From Saccharofermentans sp. (GTDB taxonomy: Bacteria; Bacillota; Clostridia; Saccharofermentanales; Saccharofermentanaceae), in assembly GCA_024403695.1 (NCBI GenBank), contig JAKSRI010000007.1, positions 26,928 through 90,927 of the forward strand: 64,000 nucleotides of DNA. The letters run 5' to 3'. Both the position numbers and the translations under genes were made by a program. The first letter of the stretch is position 1. Every line of letters starts with the position of its first letter. Under the pieces are notes generated by a model. It saw only the letters and a list, made by a program, of their open reading frames with translations. It was not told the origin of the DNA and did no database searches. Of the stretch, positions 26,537 through 37,905 are shown piece by piece.

Positions 26537-29500
26537 TTAAGAATCAGCAAGTGCAGCATCTTCCTCTGCTTCTGCCTCTCTAATTGAATCAAGATAATCA
26601 TTATCGAACATTGTAGCTTCCTCAGAATATGGATCATACTCCTTACCTGTAATAGCTACGCTGTTCTCCTTGATAACAGGAACAGCTGTGATGTCTCTGT
26701 ATCTCTGGAGACCTGTACCAGCAGGGATAATAGAACCGATGATAACATTCTCCTTAAGACCGATGAGTGGGTCAACCTTACCCTTAACAGCAGCATCTGT
26801 AAGAACTCTTGCTGTCTCCTGGAAGGAAGCTGCAGAGAGGAAGGAATCTGTGTTGAGGGAAGCCTTTGTAATACCGAGAAGCTGTCTCTTACCAACTGCA
26901 ACTCTCTTACCCTCAGCCTCGAGCTCCTTATTAACTGCCTCGAAGTCGATGAGATCAACTGTAGAACCTGTCATAAAGTCGGAATCACCTGGATCCTCGA
27001 TACGAACACGTCTCATAAGCTGACGAGTGATAACCTCGATATGCTTATCGTTGATACCTACACCTCCGTTCTTATATACCTTGATAACTTCGCTCAAGAT
27101 ATACTTCTGAACGCCACGTACATCCTTAATCTTCATGATATCAGATGGGTTAACTGGACCATCTGTAAGGGAATCACCAGCCTCAACCTGCTCTCCGTCA
27201 GATACTCTGATTGTAGAGTTAAGGTTAACAGCATAACGGCACTCCATCATTGGTGCTCCATCCTCGTCATAACGGATATTGTCAGGGGAAGCAGTGATAA
27301 TAATCTCTCTCTTACCCTTCTCACCATTCTCGATTCTTACTGTACCATCAATCTCAGAGATGATAGCTTCTCCCTTAGGCTTACGAGCCTCGAAGAGCTC
27401 CTCGACTCTTGGAAGACCCTGAGTGATATCATCACCAGAAGCAATACCACCAGTATGGAATGTTCTCATTGTAAGCTGTGTACCAGGCTCACCGATTGAC
27501 TGAGCAGCCATGATACCTACTGCCTCACCACCTGTTGTTGGGAGACCGTTAGCAAGGTTAATACCATAACACTTAGAACATACACCGTGACGGGACTTAC
27601 AGTCGAATACGGATCTGATCTTAACCTTCTTAGCGCCAGAGTTCTCAATCTTCTTAGCAACATCTGGGCTGATAAGCTCATTACGCTTAACATATACTTC
27701 ACCAGTTGTAGGATCTGTAATGTCCTCAGCAGCATAACGACCATTAAGACGATCACGAAGTGGCTTAATAACATCCTTCTTATCGTTAGCGATAACTGCG
27801 ATTTCCTTAACCCATGTGAAGTCATCTGTACCACAGTCTTCCTCAGAAATAATAACTTCCTGAGCAACATCTACAAGTCTTCTTGTAAGGTAACCAGAGT
27901 CAGCTGTCTTAAGAGCTGTATCGGAGAGGGCCTTACGAGCACCGTGTGAAGAGATAAAGAACTCGAGAACGTTCATACCTTCACGGAGGGAAGACTTGAT
28001 AGGGATTTCGATTGTATCACCAGTTGTATCAGCAAATGTACCACGCATACCAGCGAGCTGCTTAATCTGGTTATCGTTACCACGGGCACCAGATGCAGAC
28101 ATCATCTTGATTGGGTTGTCAGACTTAAGTGACTTCTTCAATGCGTCTGTAATTGCGTCTGTTGTTGTATTCCAAATACCTACTACCTGTCTGTGACGAC
28201 CAGACTCAGTCATCAAACCACGCTCATAGCTTGTTGTAATCTTATCTACCTTAGCATCAGCCTCAGCAAGCATCTTCTCCTTAACTTCTGGCACGATCAT
28301 ATCTTCAATACCGATAGAAATACCAGACTTTGTGGAGTAGTGGTAACCAGTAGACTTAACAGCATCAAGGAATGTAACTGTTCTTGTAGAACCATTAGCT
28401 CTGATACATCTGTCGATAATATCACCGAGCTGCTTCTTACCAACCTGGAAATCAACCTCGAGAGCAAGTGCGTTCTCTGGGATGGATCTGTCTACATAAC
28501 CAAGGTTCTGTGGAACGATCTCGTTGAAGAGGAAACGTCCGAAAGAAGAGTAAACGATACCAGTCTTAACTTCACCGTCAATCTCCTTAGAAATACGGAT
28601 ACCAACCTTAGAATGAAGCTCGATGTTATGGTTGTCATAAGCCATCTGTGCCTCATCAATAGATGAGAATACCATTCCGTCACCCTTACACTCTGTTCTC
28701 TCCATTGTGTCATCACGCTGCATTGTGAGGTAATAACAACCAAGGATCATATCCTGTGTAGGAACTGTAACTGGCTTACCATCCTGAGGCTTCAAGAGGT
28801 TGTTTGTAGAGAGCATGAGGAATCTTGCCTCAGCCTGTGCCTCTGCAGAGAGAGGTACGTGAACAGCCATCTGGTCTCCGTCGAAGTCAGCGTTGAAGGC
28901 TGTACATACGAGTGGGTGAAGCTTAATAGCTCTTCCCTCTACGAGTACAGGCTCGAATGCCTGAATACCAAGACGGTGAAGTGTAGGAGCACGGTTCAAA
29001 AGAACTGGGTGATCCTTAATGATATCCTCAAGAATACCCCATACGCATGGGTCATTACGATCTACCATGTGACGACCTGTCTTGATGTTCTGTGTAAGTC
29101 CATCAGCAACAAGTCTCTTAATTACGAATGGCTTGAAAAGCTCGAGAGCCATCTCCTTAGGGAGACCACACTGATACATCTTAAGCTCTGGTCCTACTAC
29201 GATAACTGAACGTCCGGAGTAGTCTACACGCTTACCGAGGAGGTTCTGACGGAAACGTCCCTGCTTACCCTTAAGCATATCTGTGAGGGACTTGAGGTTT
29301 CTGTTATTTGTAGCAGATGTAGAACCTGTAACAGCACGTCCACGACGACCGTTATCGATAAGTGCATCTACAGCCTCCTGGAGCATTCTCTTCTCGTTTC
29401 TAACAATAATGTCAGGTGCACCGAGATCGAGGAGCTTCTTAAGACGGTTATTTCTGTTAATTACTCTTCTATAAAGATCATTAAGATCGGATGTAGCATA

Positions 29501-30247
29501 ACGTCCACCATCGAGTGGTACCATTGGACGAAGCTCTGGTGGAAGTACAGGAAGTACATCGAGAACCATCCACTCAGGCTTGTTCTTAGAAGTCATGAAT
29601 GCCTCTACAACCTCGAGTCTCTTAATGATTCTTGCCTTCTTCTGTCCAGAAGACTCAGCTCTTGCAGCATCAAGTTCAGCAGCAAGTGCAGGAATGTCTA
29701 CTTCTGAGAGAAGCTTCTTAATAGCTTCAGCACCCATTCTTGCATCAAAAGCGCTCTTACCATACTTAATAACGTAATCTCTGTACTGTACTTCATCAAG
29801 AATCTGCTTCTTAACGAGATCAGTCTCACCTGGATCAATTACGATATAAGCTGCAAAGTAAAGAACCTTCTCAAGAGTCTTTGGCTGAATATCAAGCAAA
29901 AGGCTCATACGTGATGGGATACCACGGAAGTACCAGATATGGGAAACAGGAGCTGCGAGCTCGATATGACCCATTCTCTCACGACGAACTGTATTCTTTG
30001 TAACTTCTACTCCGCATCGGTCACAAATCATGCCCTTATAACGGATCTTCTTATACTTTCCGCAGTGACACTCCCAAGACTTTACAGGTCCAAAAATCTT
30101 CTCGCAGAAGAGACCGTCTGTCTCAGGCTTCTGTGTACGGTAGTTAATTGTCTCTGGCTTCTTAACCTCACCGTGAGACCAGCTCTTGATGACCTCAGGT
30201 GAAGCAAGCTTAATGCCGATTGACGTTAAATGATTTGAATCATACAT
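26537..30247 (-). CDS. rpoC: DNA-directed RNA polymerase subunit beta'
   Basis: A 1236-residue beta' subunit. The catalytic Mg-binding loop NADFDGDQM is present near residue 455, the N-terminal zinc-binding domain is [19 protein letters not shown] (about 60-78), and the second zinc cluster [13 protein letters not shown] is near 880. The trigger-loop region (MRTFHTGG) follows. Length is usual for Clostridia. AAGGAG lies before ATG. It is 47 bp downstream of rpoB and closes in a terminator, so rpsL-rpsG-fusA-tuf do not follow as they do in many Firmicutes. Confidence 0.98.
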   Translation of the reverse strand: MYDSNHLTSIGIKLASPEVIKSWSHGEVKKPETINYRTQKPETDGLFCEKIFGPVKSWECHCGKYKKIRYKGMICDRCGVEVTKNTVRRERMGHIELAAPVSHIWYFRGIPSRMSLLLDIQPKTLEKVLYFAAYIVIDPGETDLVKKQILDEVQYRDYVIKYGKSAFDARMGAEAIKKLLSEVDIPALAAELDAARAESSGQKKARIIKRLEVVEAFMTSKNKPEWMVLDVLPVLPPELRPMVPLDGGRYATSDLNDLYRRVINRNNRLKKLLDLGAPDIIVRNEKRMLQEAVDALIDNGRRGRAVTGSTSATNNRNLKSLTDMLKGKQGRFRQNLLGKRVDYSGRSVIVVGPELKMYQCGLPKEMALELFKPFVIKRLVADGLTQNIKTGRHMVDRNDPCVWGILEDIIKDHPVLLNRAPTLHRLGIQAFEPVLVEGRAIKLHPLVCTAFNADFDGDQMAVHVPLSAEAQAEARFLMLSTNNLLKPQDGKPVTVPTQDMILGCYYLTMQRDDTMERTECKGDGMVFSSIDEAQMAYDNHNIELHSKVGIRISKEIDGEVKTGIVYSSFGRFLFNEIVPQNLGYVDRSIPENALALEVDFQVGKKQLGDIIDRCIRANGSTRTVTFLDAVKSTGYHYSTKSGISIGIEDMIVPEVKEKMLAEADAKVDKITTSYERGLMTESGRHRQVVGIWNTTTDAITDALKKSLKSDNPIKMMSASGARGNDNQIKQLAGMRGTFADTTGDTIEIPIKSSLREGMNVLEFFISSHGARKALSDTALKTADSGYLTRRLVDVAQEVIISEEDCGTDDFTWVKEIAVIANDKKDVIKPLRDRLNGRYAAEDITDPTTGEVYVKRNELISPDVAKKIENSGAKKVKIRSVFDCKSRHGVCSKCYGINLANGLPTTGGEAVGIMAAQSIGEPGTQLTMRTFHTGGIASGDDITQGLPRVEELFEARKPKGEAIISEIDGTVRIENGEKGKREIIITASPDNIRYDEDGAPMMECRYAVNLNSTIRVSDGEQVEAGDSLTDGPVNPSDIMKIKDVRGVQKYILSEVIKVYKNGGVGINDKHIEVITRQLMRRVRIEDPGDSDFMTGSTVDLIDFEAVNKELEAEGKRVAVGKRQLLGITKASLNTDSFLSAASFQETARVLTDAAVKGKVDPLIGLKENVIIGSIIPAGTGLQRYRDITAVPVIKENSVAITGKEYDPYSEEATMFDNDYLDSIREAEAEEDAALADS

Positions 30248-30294
30248 ATTGTTTGAAGTCTCCTTCCTTAAACGTGGATAATCTTTACTGGATA

Positions 30295-33200
30295 TTAGAG
30301 GTCATCATCAAACTCATCGTCTGCATCAATGAAGTCTTCCTCTGCGATAGAACCGTCTTCGTTAGCTACAACGAAACCACTATCGAGAATATCCTGTGGA
30401 TTCTCCCCGTCTACGTCGAACTCACGTCTTGTTGCATCATCCATCTCAGCGAGGTTCTCCTCAGAAACGATGATGTCAGATGTCTTGAGCTCCTGATTGT
30501 CATCTGTGTAAAGTGAGATATCAAGGGCAAGTGCCTTAAGCTCACTTGTAAGTACGTTAAAGGACTCTGGGATACCAGAAGCTGGAACGTTCTTACCTCT
30601 GATGATTGCATCGTAAGTCTTGGAACGACCCTCGATATCATCGGACTTAACAGTAAGAATCTCCTGGAGTGTATGAGCAGCACCGTAAGCCTCGAGAGCC
30701 CAAACCTCCATCTCTCCGAATCTCTGACCACCGAACTGAGCCTTACCACCGAGTGGCTGCTGAGTAACGATGGAGTATGGTCCGATAGAACGAGCATGCA
30801 TCTTATCATCAACGAGGTGGTGGAGCTTCAAGTAGTACATAACACCTACTGTTACTCTGTTATCGAATGGCTCACCTGTACGTCCATCATAGAGGACTGT
30901 CTTACCATCGCTGTCGATTCCTGCAAGCTGGAATGCTTCTGCAATATCTTTCTCGTTAGCACCATCAAATACTGGTGTTGCTACCTTCCAGTTAAGAGCA
31001 CGAGCAGCACGACCAAGGTGTACCTCGAGGAGCTGACCGATGTTCATTCGAGAAGGAACGCCGAGTGGGTTAAGTACGATATCAAGAGTTGTACCGTCTG
31101 GAAGGAATGGCATATCCTCCTCTGGAAGAATTCTTGAAACGACACCCTTGTTACCATGACGGCCGGCCATCTTATCCCCAACACAGAGCTTTCTCTTCTG
31201 TGCGATGTATACACGAACCATCTGGTTAACAGAATTCTTAAGGTTAGGATTGTTCTCCTTTGTGAAGATGTCTACATCTACAACAACACCTGTCTCACCA
31301 TGTGGAACACGGAGGGATGTATCTCTTACTTCACGAGCTCTATCACCGAAGATTGCTCTATAGAGTCTCTCCTCAGCTGTTGGATCGGACTCACCCTTAG
31401 GAGAAACCTTACCAACGAGGATATCACCAGCCTTAACCTCAGCACCGATACGGATAATACCGTTCTCATCAAGGTTCTGGATAGCATCTGTACTAGCATT
31501 AGGAACTTCACGAGTAATCTCCTCAGCTCCGAGCTTAGTATCACGAGCCTCACACTCGAACTCCTCGATATGGATAGATGTATAAACATCATCTCTTACG
31601 ATTCTCTCGTTAACGAGGACAGCATCCTCGTAGTTGTAACCTTCCCATGTTGTAAATCCGATGAGAACGTTTCTACCGAGAGCGAGCTCTCCGTTATCTG
31701 TAGCAGGACCGTCAGCAATTACGTCACCGGCCTTGATCTTCTCGCCGATAGCAACGATTGGTCTCTGGTTGATACATGTTGACTGGTTAGATCTCATGTA
31801 CTTATTAAGCTTATAAACATCCTCAACGCCATCCTCACGAGTTACCTTAATGAGGTTAGCTGCTACGAATGTTACTGTACCGTCGTTCTTAGCAACCTGG
31901 CAAACACCAGAGTCCTTAGCTGCACGATACTCCATACCTGTACCGATGATTGGTGCTTCAGGCTTAATAAGAGGTACTGCCTGACGCTGCATGTTAGAAC
32001 CCATGAGGGCACGGTTAGCATCATCGTTTCCAAGGAATGGGATAAGTGATGTAGAAACAGATACAAGCTGCTTTGGAGATACGTCCATGAAATCAACATC
32101 ATGGTGCTCGAGCTGCAAGAACTTATCCTGCTTACGGCATGTAACCTTCTTAGCAATAAAGTGTCCGTTCTCATCGATTGGCTCATTAGCCTGAGCAATG
32201 TTGTAGAGATCCTCTTCATCAGCAGTCATGTAACGAACCTGATCTGTTACAACCTTGTTCTCCTTATCGTAGAGACGATAAGGTGTCTCGATAAATCCAT
32301 ATTTATTTACGCGTGCGTATGTAGCAAGAGATGTGATAAGACCGATGTTAGGTCCTTCAGGAGACTCGATAGGACACATTCTTCCGTAGTGTGAAGAGTT
32401 AATGTCTCGAACCTCGAAGGAAGCACGGTCTCTTGAAAGTCCACCAGGACCAAGAGCAGAAAGTCTTCTCTTATGAGTGAGCTCAGCAAGTGGGTTCTGC
32501 TGGTCACCGAACTGTGAAAGCTGGGATGAACCGAAGAACTCACGGAATGCAGCGCTAAGAGGTCTTGTATTTACAAGAGTAGCAGCTGTAATCTTGTCGG
32601 ATTCCTTATCGTCGATGGAACCCATTCTCTCACGAATGTTCTTCTCAACACGAGCCATACCCTGACGCATCTGGTTCTGGAGAAGCTCACCAACAGAACG
32701 GATTCTTCTGTTACCGAGGTGGTCGATGTTATCAACTGTACCTACGCAGTAACGGAGACCGATATAGTAAGAAACCATAGCGAAGATATCATCTACTACA
32801 AGGTTCTTAGGCATGAGCTCGCCACGCTTCTCATCGAGTGTGTACTTAAGCTCTGTAGCAATCTCATTCTTAGGTGTGTTAGCTCTGATGTCCTCGATAA
32901 TCTCACGGAGAACAGAAACACGAACACGCTCGTTAATAGCTGTCTCATTAATATCGAAGCCCTTAAGTTCCTTAGCAGAGAAGCTTGCACGAATGTACTT
33001 ATCAGCATCTACACGGCCGTTACCAACAACCTTGTGTGGAACCTCAGAAACTCTCTGAGTATCACCGATACGCTCGATTGGGTAGATAAGACATGTTGCG
33101 ATACCAGCATCCTCGATCTCCTTAGCGAGCTCAGCTGTGAAGATTGTTCCAGCCTTAGCGAGAACCTCACCATCAACTGTTACAACATCCTCTGCAGCCT

Positions 33201-34065
33201 TGTGGCCAATGATTCTTGCAGAAAGACCAAGCTTCTGAGCGATCTTATAAATACCTACTCTAGCAAGATCATATCTTCTAGGATCGAAGAACATATTATT
33301 AAGGTGGTTAGCAGCAACCTCTGGTGATGCAGGATCACCAGGACGAACCTTGGAATAGAAAGTGATGAGAGCCTCATCCTTAGAATTTGTTGTATCCTTC
33401 TCGAGAGTTGTGCGGAGGCACTCCTCCTCACCGAAAGTATTAATAATATCCTCATCCTTAACGAGACCCAAAGCTCTAAGGAAGATAGTAAGTGGGAACT
33501 TACGTGTTCTATCAACACGTACGTTAATGACACCAGACTCATCCTCTTCAAGCTCTAACCAAGCACCTCTGTTAGGAATAATCTGTGATGTATAAAGTGT
33601 CTCACCGTGCTTACCGTACTCTGTACCAAAGTAAGCTCCTGGAGAACGTACAATCTGGGAAATAATAACACGCTCAGCACCGTTAATTACGAATGTACCG
33701 TGCTCTGTCATGATTGGGAAGTCACCTACGTAAGCTTCCTGTTCTTTACTTTCACCAGTTTCAGTATTTCTTAAACGAAGCTGAATCTTAAGTGGAGCAG
33801 CATAATTGCTGTCCTTTTCATGACACTCATTGAGCTCATAAATTGGCTTTGTAGGGTCGAACTCTTTACCAATGAAATAAACTTCCCAGATACCCTGTGA
33901 ATCAGTTACAGGAGAAATCTCCTGGAAAATCTGAGAAATACCTTCCTCGAGGAACCAGTTATAAGAATTCTTCTGGATCTCGATAAGATTAGGTACCTCG
34001 ATTACCTCATCGATGTGAGAGTAGGACATACGCTCTGTCTTGCCTTGCTTGACGGAATGTACCAT
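30295..34065 (-). CDS. rpoB: DNA-directed RNA polymerase subunit beta
   Basis: A 1256-residue beta subunit; the rifampicin region is [20 protein letters not shown] (near 480-500), with the following [14 protein letters not shown] block. The wild-type-looking Asp, His and Ser residues suggest rifampicin sensitivity. A longer frame exists upstream but would need a TTG at 34164 and adds 33 residues unlike any RpoB. The ATG at 34065 has AGAGGTGAT directly upstream and starts [15 protein letters not shown], so I use it. It has its own consensus promoter and a leader of about 137 bases. Confidence 0.97.
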   Translation of the reverse strand: MVHSVKQGKTERMSYSHIDEVIEVPNLIEIQKNSYNWFLEEGISQIFQEISPVTDSQGIWEVYFIGKEFDPTKPIYELNECHEKDSNYAAPLKIQLRLRNTETGESKEQEAYVGDFPIMTEHGTFVINGAERVIISQIVRSPGAYFGTEYGKHGETLYTSQIIPNRGAWLELEEDESGVINVRVDRTRKFPLTIFLRALGLVKDEDIINTFGEEECLRTTLEKDTTNSKDEALITFYSKVRPGDPASPEVAANHLNNMFFDPRRYDLARVGIYKIAQKLGLSARIIGHKAAEDVVTVDGEVLAKAGTIFTAELAKEIEDAGIATCLIYPIERIGDTQRVSEVPHKVVGNGRVDADKYIRASFSAKELKGFDINETAINERVRVSVLREIIEDIRANTPKNEIATELKYTLDEKRGELMPKNLVVDDIFAMVSYYIGLRYCVGTVDNIDHLGNRRIRSVGELLQNQMRQGMARVEKNIRERMGSIDDKESDKITAATLVNTRPLSAAFREFFGSSQLSQFGDQQNPLAELTHKRRLSALGPGGLSRDRASFEVRDINSSHYGRMCPIESPEGPNIGLITSLATYARVNKYGFIETPYRLYDKENKVVTDQVRYMTADEEDLYNIAQANEPIDENGHFIAKKVTCRKQDKFLQLEHHDVDFMDVSPKQLVSVSTSLIPFLGNDDANRALMGSNMQRQAVPLIKPEAPIIGTGMEYRAAKDSGVCQVAKNDGTVTFVAANLIKVTREDGVEDVYKLNKYMRSNQSTCINQRPIVAIGEKIKAGDVIADGPATDNGELALGRNVLIGFTTWEGYNYEDAVLVNERIVRDDVYTSIHIEEFECEARDTKLGAEEITREVPNASTDAIQNLDENGIIRIGAEVKAGDILVGKVSPKGESDPTAEERLYRAIFGDRAREVRDTSLRVPHGETGVVVDVDIFTKENNPNLKNSVNQMVRVYIAQKRKLCVGDKMAGRHGNKGVVSRILPEEDMPFLPDGTTLDIVLNPLGVPSRMNIGQLLEVHLGRAARALNWKVATPVFDGANEKDIAEAFQLAGIDSDGKTVLYDGRTGEPFDNRVTVGVMYYLKLHHLVDDKMHARSIGPYSIVTQQPLGGKAQFGGQRFGEMEVWALEAYGAAHTLQEILTVKSDDIEGRSKTYDAIIRGKNVPASGIPESFNVLTSELKALALDISLYTDDNQELKTSDIIVSEENLAEMDDATRREFDVDGENPQDILDSGFVVANEDGSIAEEDFIDADDEFDDDL

Positions 34066-34092
34066 TATCAAATCACCTCTTGAACATGCTTT

Positions 34093-34158
34093 GGAACCAG
34101 TGGTTCCGCGCGGCCTTTTACTATCAAAACAGCTCTTGCTACCACAATTAACTGTTTT
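34093..34158 (-). other. Structured rpoB leader with two inverted repeats
   Basis: Between promoter and rpoB start, GGAACC/GGTTCC (34093-34107, 3-base loop) and AAAACAG/CTGTTTT (34126-34158) can form hairpins, and a run of seven G (34182-34188) lies upstream. None has a T-tract, so no attenuator is claimed. Confidence 0.45.
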
Positions 34159-34208
34159 AGTCAAGCTATTCAGGGCATAGTCCCCCCCATAGTTTGACGC
34201 AATAATAG

Positions 34209-34237
34209 ATTATACGAGCCACGTCAAGAGTTGTCAA
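34209..34237 (-). promoter_or_regulatory. Sigma-A promoter of rpoBC
   Basis: Perfect TTGACA (34232-34237), 17 bp spacer, perfect TATAAT (34209-34214) on the minus strand. Predicted start near 34202. Confidence 0.88.
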
Positions 34238-34286
34238 CCTCATTTCGAAAGAGGTTTTCAATTATTTTTTCTTCTCCTAATTAGAC

Positions 34287-34313
34287 AAAAAGGGCCAGAC
34301 TTTCATCTGGCCC
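34287..34313 (-). terminator. Rho-independent terminator upstream of rpoB
   Basis: GGGCCAGA pairs with TCTGGCCC (34292-34299 with 34306-34313) followed on the minus strand by TTTTTG. It ends the foldase gene and isolates rpoB from it. Confidence 0.88.
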
Positions 34314-34341
34314 GTTAATAATCATCTTGTTCAATTAAGAC

Positions 34342-35826
34342 TTAGTATGTCCATCTCTTGATTACATCTTTGCTGATCTCATAAGTCTCACCGTTAGCGT
34401 GAAGCTCTGTATTCCACTTCTGGGACAAGAGTGCGATAGCGCTCTCCTTGATGCCCATCTGCCACATTGGGAGACTCTCTTCGAAGTAAAGAACTGTAAC
34501 TGTGTTGTTCTCTGCATCAGTAATAACTGTCATGTCGCCAGCCTTACGAGCGGAATCAAAGAGCCATGCGCTGGACTTTGTATCAATCTCTGTAGCCTCC
34601 TGGTAAGCATTACCCTGGAAATCCTCCTCTGTCAAACCAAGCTTGTAACCACCTGTAAGAATCTCGTTAGGATTTACTGTTGTCTGCTTAACATACTTAT
34701 CGAATGCATGGGAATCAACATCTGTCTTTGCAGCAAATGCATTAGCATCGTCAAGCGCCTTCTGATAATCTCCACCGTAAGATGAGAGATATACTGTACA
34801 GGATCTGTAAGTTACTGCAGGTGTCTCATCAACGATACGATCAATAACAAAGATTACATATACACCATCATCAGTAGCAATTGTGCTGTAAGAACCTACT
34901 TCATTATCCTGGTTGAATACATAATCAGTTACATCAGAGGAAACATAACCCAAAGAAGCTGAGTAGCTCTGATAGTAATAAGGAACTACATCCTCTGTAT
35001 AGCCCTGAAGCTCAGGAGCATCCTTACCAACAATTGCGATAACTGCATCTGCAAAATCCTGGTTTGTAGGAGCATCCTTCTTATCCAAAGCAGCTACTAC
35101 CTTGTCAGCGTCAGCCTGTGCAGCAGCAATATCGTACTTTGTCTCTTCATTTACTGGGAAGAACTTATATGAGAAGTTACCTCTCTGGTAAGCAGATGGA
35201 TTCTCATTGAAGCTTGCCTCGATTTCCTCTGGCTTTACTTCCATCTCGAACTGCTTTACGTAGTTCTCGTACTCAGTAGCGATAGCCATTCTCTCTGTGC
35301 ACTTTCTGTACAATCTTGTTGTCATTCCTCTACCATAGATAGAAGAAAGATACTGATCATCTGTCATGTTATAGAGAGTTGAGTAAATTGTAGCCTGATC
35401 TGCCATGGACTTTGCATAACGCTCAGCTCCACCAAAATCATCATAACCCTTTGCCTTTGCCTGATTCTCTACCAATACACAGTTTACAATCTCATCAGCA
35501 GCTGTCTTAAGGAGCAAATCTCTGTAAGTCTCACCTGTTGTCTCATCATATACTGTGTCCATGTACTCCTCAGGAATCTGGTAGGAATTCTGAACTGTGC
35601 TGAGGTGATAATTAAACTCAAGAACAGAAATATCTTCAATCTTGGATGTCTTACCATCAACTACCTTAACAACTCTCATTCCTGGAACAAACTTAGGAAT
35701 AAGACCTGTAAAGTATACAAAGTAAGCTATAGCAGAAAATGCCATAACCAATGTAACAAGAATAGCAATAATCTTGCCCTTCTTGCTTGCCTTCATGCTC
35801 TTGTTTGATTTCTTGTTGCTAGCCAT
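34342..35826 (-). CDS. Membrane-anchored SurA/PrsA-like foldase
   Basis: A 494-residue protein with a Lys/Ser-rich N-terminus, one transmembrane helix (about 18-42) and a large extracytoplasmic part. The helical region about 85-220, with LVENQAKAKGYDD and EVKPEEIEASFNENPSAY, resembles the SurA/PrsA chaperone domain. The C-terminal half (GVYVIFVIDRIVDE) resembles a degenerate parvulin domain. I infer a secreted-protein folding factor; peptidyl-prolyl isomerase activity is uncertain. Its own promoter and terminator make it monocistronic. A second protein of similar layout lies at 42.1-43.4 kb. Confidence 0.72.
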   Translation of the reverse strand: MASNKKSNKSMKASKKGKIIAILVTLVMAFSAIAYFVYFTGLIPKFVPGMRVVKVVDGKTSKIEDISVLEFNYHLSTVQNSYQIPEEYMDTVYDETTGETYRDLLLKTAADEIVNCVLVENQAKAKGYDDFGGAERYAKSMADQATIYSTLYNMTDDQYLSSIYGRGMTTRLYRKCTERMAIATEYENYVKQFEMEVKPEEIEASFNENPSAYQRGNFSYKFFPVNEETKYDIAAAQADADKVVAALDKKDAPTNQDFADAVIAIVGKDAPELQGYTEDVVPYYYQSYSASLGYVSSDVTDYVFNQDNEVGSYSTIATDDGVYVIFVIDRIVDETPAVTYRSCTVYLSSYGGDYQKALDDANAFAAKTDVDSHAFDKYVKQTTVNPNEILTGGYKLGLTEEDFQGNAYQEATEIDTKSSAWLFDSARKAGDMTVITDAENNTVTVLYFEESLPMWQMGIKESAIALLSQKWNTELHANGETYEISKDVIKRWTY

Positions 35827-35881
35827 ATACTCAAGAACCTTTCTTCAATGGTGCCATTATTATTTATAAAAAAACATTGTA

Positions 35882-35910
35882 ATTATAATTCGAGTGTAAG
35901 AATAAATCAA
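35882..35910 (-). promoter_or_regulatory. Promoter of the SurA/PrsA-like gene
   Basis: TTGATT (35905-35910), 17 bp, TATAAT (35882-35887) on the minus strand, about 55 bp upstream of the ATG. Confidence 0.65.
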
Positions 35911-35926
35911 ACTTTATATATAAGTA

Positions 35927-36574
35927 TTACAATAAAGCCAATTCTTTGATGGTAGAAACCATCACACCTGGATAGTTATTTAAAATAAACTCCTTATCCA
36001 TATCTGACCACGCCACCAATGCAAAATCTGCACCCGCAGCCTTTGCACAAGCCGCATCCGGTATCGCATCTCCAACATACAACACTCTGCTCATGTCAGT
36101 AACCCCAAGCTTTCGTGCCGCCAGAATAAGTGGCTCTGCCTCAGGTTTGTGCTTATCAGAATCCTCATGAAACACAAACCCGTCGAAAAGAACATCCATA
36201 CCCTTAAGTTCCAGCGTTATCATGGCGGATTCGGTTTTCTTTGACGTCATGATTCCCTGCTTAAATCCAAGAGATTTAAGATAAACTATGCCTTCCATAA
36301 CCTCAGGAAAAACTTCCACCTCATCGTTACGTAACGCCTCGCAATTGATTTCGAGGTATTTCTCCACCAACTTTTTCTGGTCCTCGTCGCAATGCATAGG
36401 GAAGCACTCCACCAGAGGTTTGCCAATGTAACTTTTCAAATCCTCCACGGTTCTTGTGCACTCACCGTACATCCACTCATAAGTTTTAATGAAGGAATCA
36501 ACAATTACTGGGACAGAGTTAATAAGTGTGCCATCCAGGTCATATAATATGGCATCATACTTCCTGTTACTCAT
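35927..36574 (-). CDS. HAD family phosphatase (phosphoglycolate phosphatase-like)
   Basis: A 215-residue HAD hydrolase. Motif I is YDLDGTL with Asp12 and Asp14, the helical cap follows, motif II is the MTSKK stretch, motif III the conserved HKPEAEP Lys, and motif IV VGDAIPDAACA. It belongs to the Gph/PpaX-like group that dephosphorylates small molecules. The frame extends further upstream without support; the ATG at 36574 has GAGG six bases upstream and begins with MSNRKYDAIL. It overlaps the CBS-protein stop by 8 bp, indicating coupling with the gat operon. Confidence 0.88.
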   Translation of the reverse strand: MSNRKYDAILYDLDGTLINSVPVIVDSFIKTYEWMYGECTRTVEDLKSYIGKPLVECFPMHCDEDQKKLVEKYLEINCEALRNDEVEVFPEVMEGIVYLKSLGFKQGIMTSKKTESAMITLELKGMDVLFDGFVFHEDSDKHKPEAEPLILAARKLGVTDMSRVLYVGDAIPDAACAKAAGADFALVAWSDMDKEFILNNYPGVMVSTIKELALL

Positions 36575-37892
36575 CTTTATCCTCATCGGAAACATCTTCA
36601 TCCTGAACAGGATTAACGTGGATAAGCACCTTGGAAATCCACTTCTCCTGAACCTCAAGAACTCTGATGCTCAGATTCTTATATGTAACAGTTGGATGCT
36701 CTTTTTCCTCAGGTACTCTGTCGAGTATCTGAATTACGAGACCTGCGATAGTATCATACTCACCATCATCGAGTTCCATATCAAATACGTCCTCGAGATC
36801 TGACAAAGTAGTATCACCAGCAACAACATAGTCACCATTCTTGTTCTGAATTACACTTTGCTCCTCGTCATCAAACTCGTCAGTGATATTACCAACAATC
36901 TCCTCAAGCATGTCCTCGATAGTGCAGATACCCATTGTTCCGCCGTACTCATCAATGATTACAGCCATCTGCATACCACATGTCTTCATCTCAGCAAAAA
37001 GAGAAGAAATCTTACGTGTATCGTGAACATTGAGAGGCTCTCGCATAAGTTTCTTAAGATTAAATGCTTCCTTACTAACACCAAGAAGGTCCTTAATATG
37101 AAGGATACCTACAATGTCATCAATAGTATCGTGATAGATAGGGATACGGGAGAATCTTTCCTTGGAAGCGATTTCCATAGTCTCCTCAAAAGTTGCATCC
37201 TCAGGAAGGGAAACAATCTTCTTACGATGAGTCATGATCTCGGAAACTTCCTTATCATTGAACTCGAAGATATTCTCAATCATATCCTTCTCAAGTTCTT
37301 CGATGTTACCGCTCTCAGAACCAACGTCAACCATCATGCGGATTTCTTCCTCAGTTACTTCCTTATCTTCCTCATTAGGGTCGATCTTGAAAAGGAAAAG
37401 AACTGCGTTTGTGGAAGCAGTCAGGAACTTTACGAAAGGCTTAGTAATAACACCAAATCCTCTAACTATAGACGCAGCTGTATAAGCCCACTTCTCAGGA
37501 TACCTCTGAGCAACTCTCTTAGGGACGAGTTCACCGAGCACAAGAGAGAAATAAGCAAGGATAATAGTAATTACAACAGTACATACAGCCTCTACCCAGG
37601 AGTGAAGTCCCTTAGGATCGATAACAGATGCAAGCTTACTTGCAAAACTGTTTGCCGCGAAAGCGGATGACAGGAATCCTGCCAGTGTAACACCTACCTG
37701 AATAGTTGCCAGAAATGTACCAGGGTTATCGATAAAACGTAATACTTTACGTGCATTCTTATCGCCATCTTCAGATAACTTGCGAATCTTGGCATCGTTA
37801 AGCGAAATGACCGCCATCTCTGTTCCGGAGAAAAATGCATTCACCAGAACAAAGAACGCTACTATCAATAAATCAATAACAGTTTTACCCAT
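36567..37892 (-). CDS. CNNM/CBS-domain (CorC/HlyC-like) membrane protein
   Basis: A 441-residue protein with an N-terminal CNNM transmembrane domain (about 1-190, FFVLVNAFFSGTEMAVISL), a pair of CBS domains (about 210-330, MTHRKKIVSL then VAVIIDEYGGTMGI in the second) and a C-terminal CorC/HlyC transporter-associated domain (about 345-430). The family is annotated as hemolysin-like but is most likely a magnesium or divalent-cation transporter with nucleotide-sensing CBS domains. The gene follows gatB by 13 bp, probably in one operon. Confidence 0.9.
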   Translation of the reverse strand: MGKTVIDLLIVAFFVLVNAFFSGTEMAVISLNDAKIRKLSEDGDKNARKVLRFIDNPGTFLATIQVGVTLAGFLSSAFAANSFASKLASVIDPKGLHSWVEAVCTVVITIILAYFSLVLGELVPKRVAQRYPEKWAYTAASIVRGFGVITKPFVKFLTASTNAVLFLFKIDPNEEDKEVTEEEIRMMVDVGSESGNIEELEKDMIENIFEFNDKEVSEIMTHRKKIVSLPEDATFEETMEIASKERFSRIPIYHDTIDDIVGILHIKDLLGVSKEAFNLKKLMREPLNVHDTRKISSLFAEMKTCGMQMAVIIDEYGGTMGICTIEDMLEEIVGNITDEFDDEEQSVIQNKNGDYVVAGDTTLSDLEDVFDMELDDGEYDTIAGLVIQILDRVPEEKEHPTVTYKNLSIRVLEVQEKWISKVLIHVNPVQDEDVSDEDKDE

Positions 37893-37905
37893 TTATTTAC
37901 GTCGT

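Noticed and set aside
34066..34164. N-terminal extension of rpoB by 33 residues
   Set aside because: It needs a TTG start, has no ribosome binding site and does not resemble RpoB. The sequence belongs to the leader RNA.
34182..34188. Run of seven C/G as a possible phase-variable tract
   Set aside because: It lies in the rpoB leader outside a coding region and promoter spacer; essential rpoB is an unlikely phase-variable target, and a length change would not affect a reading frame.
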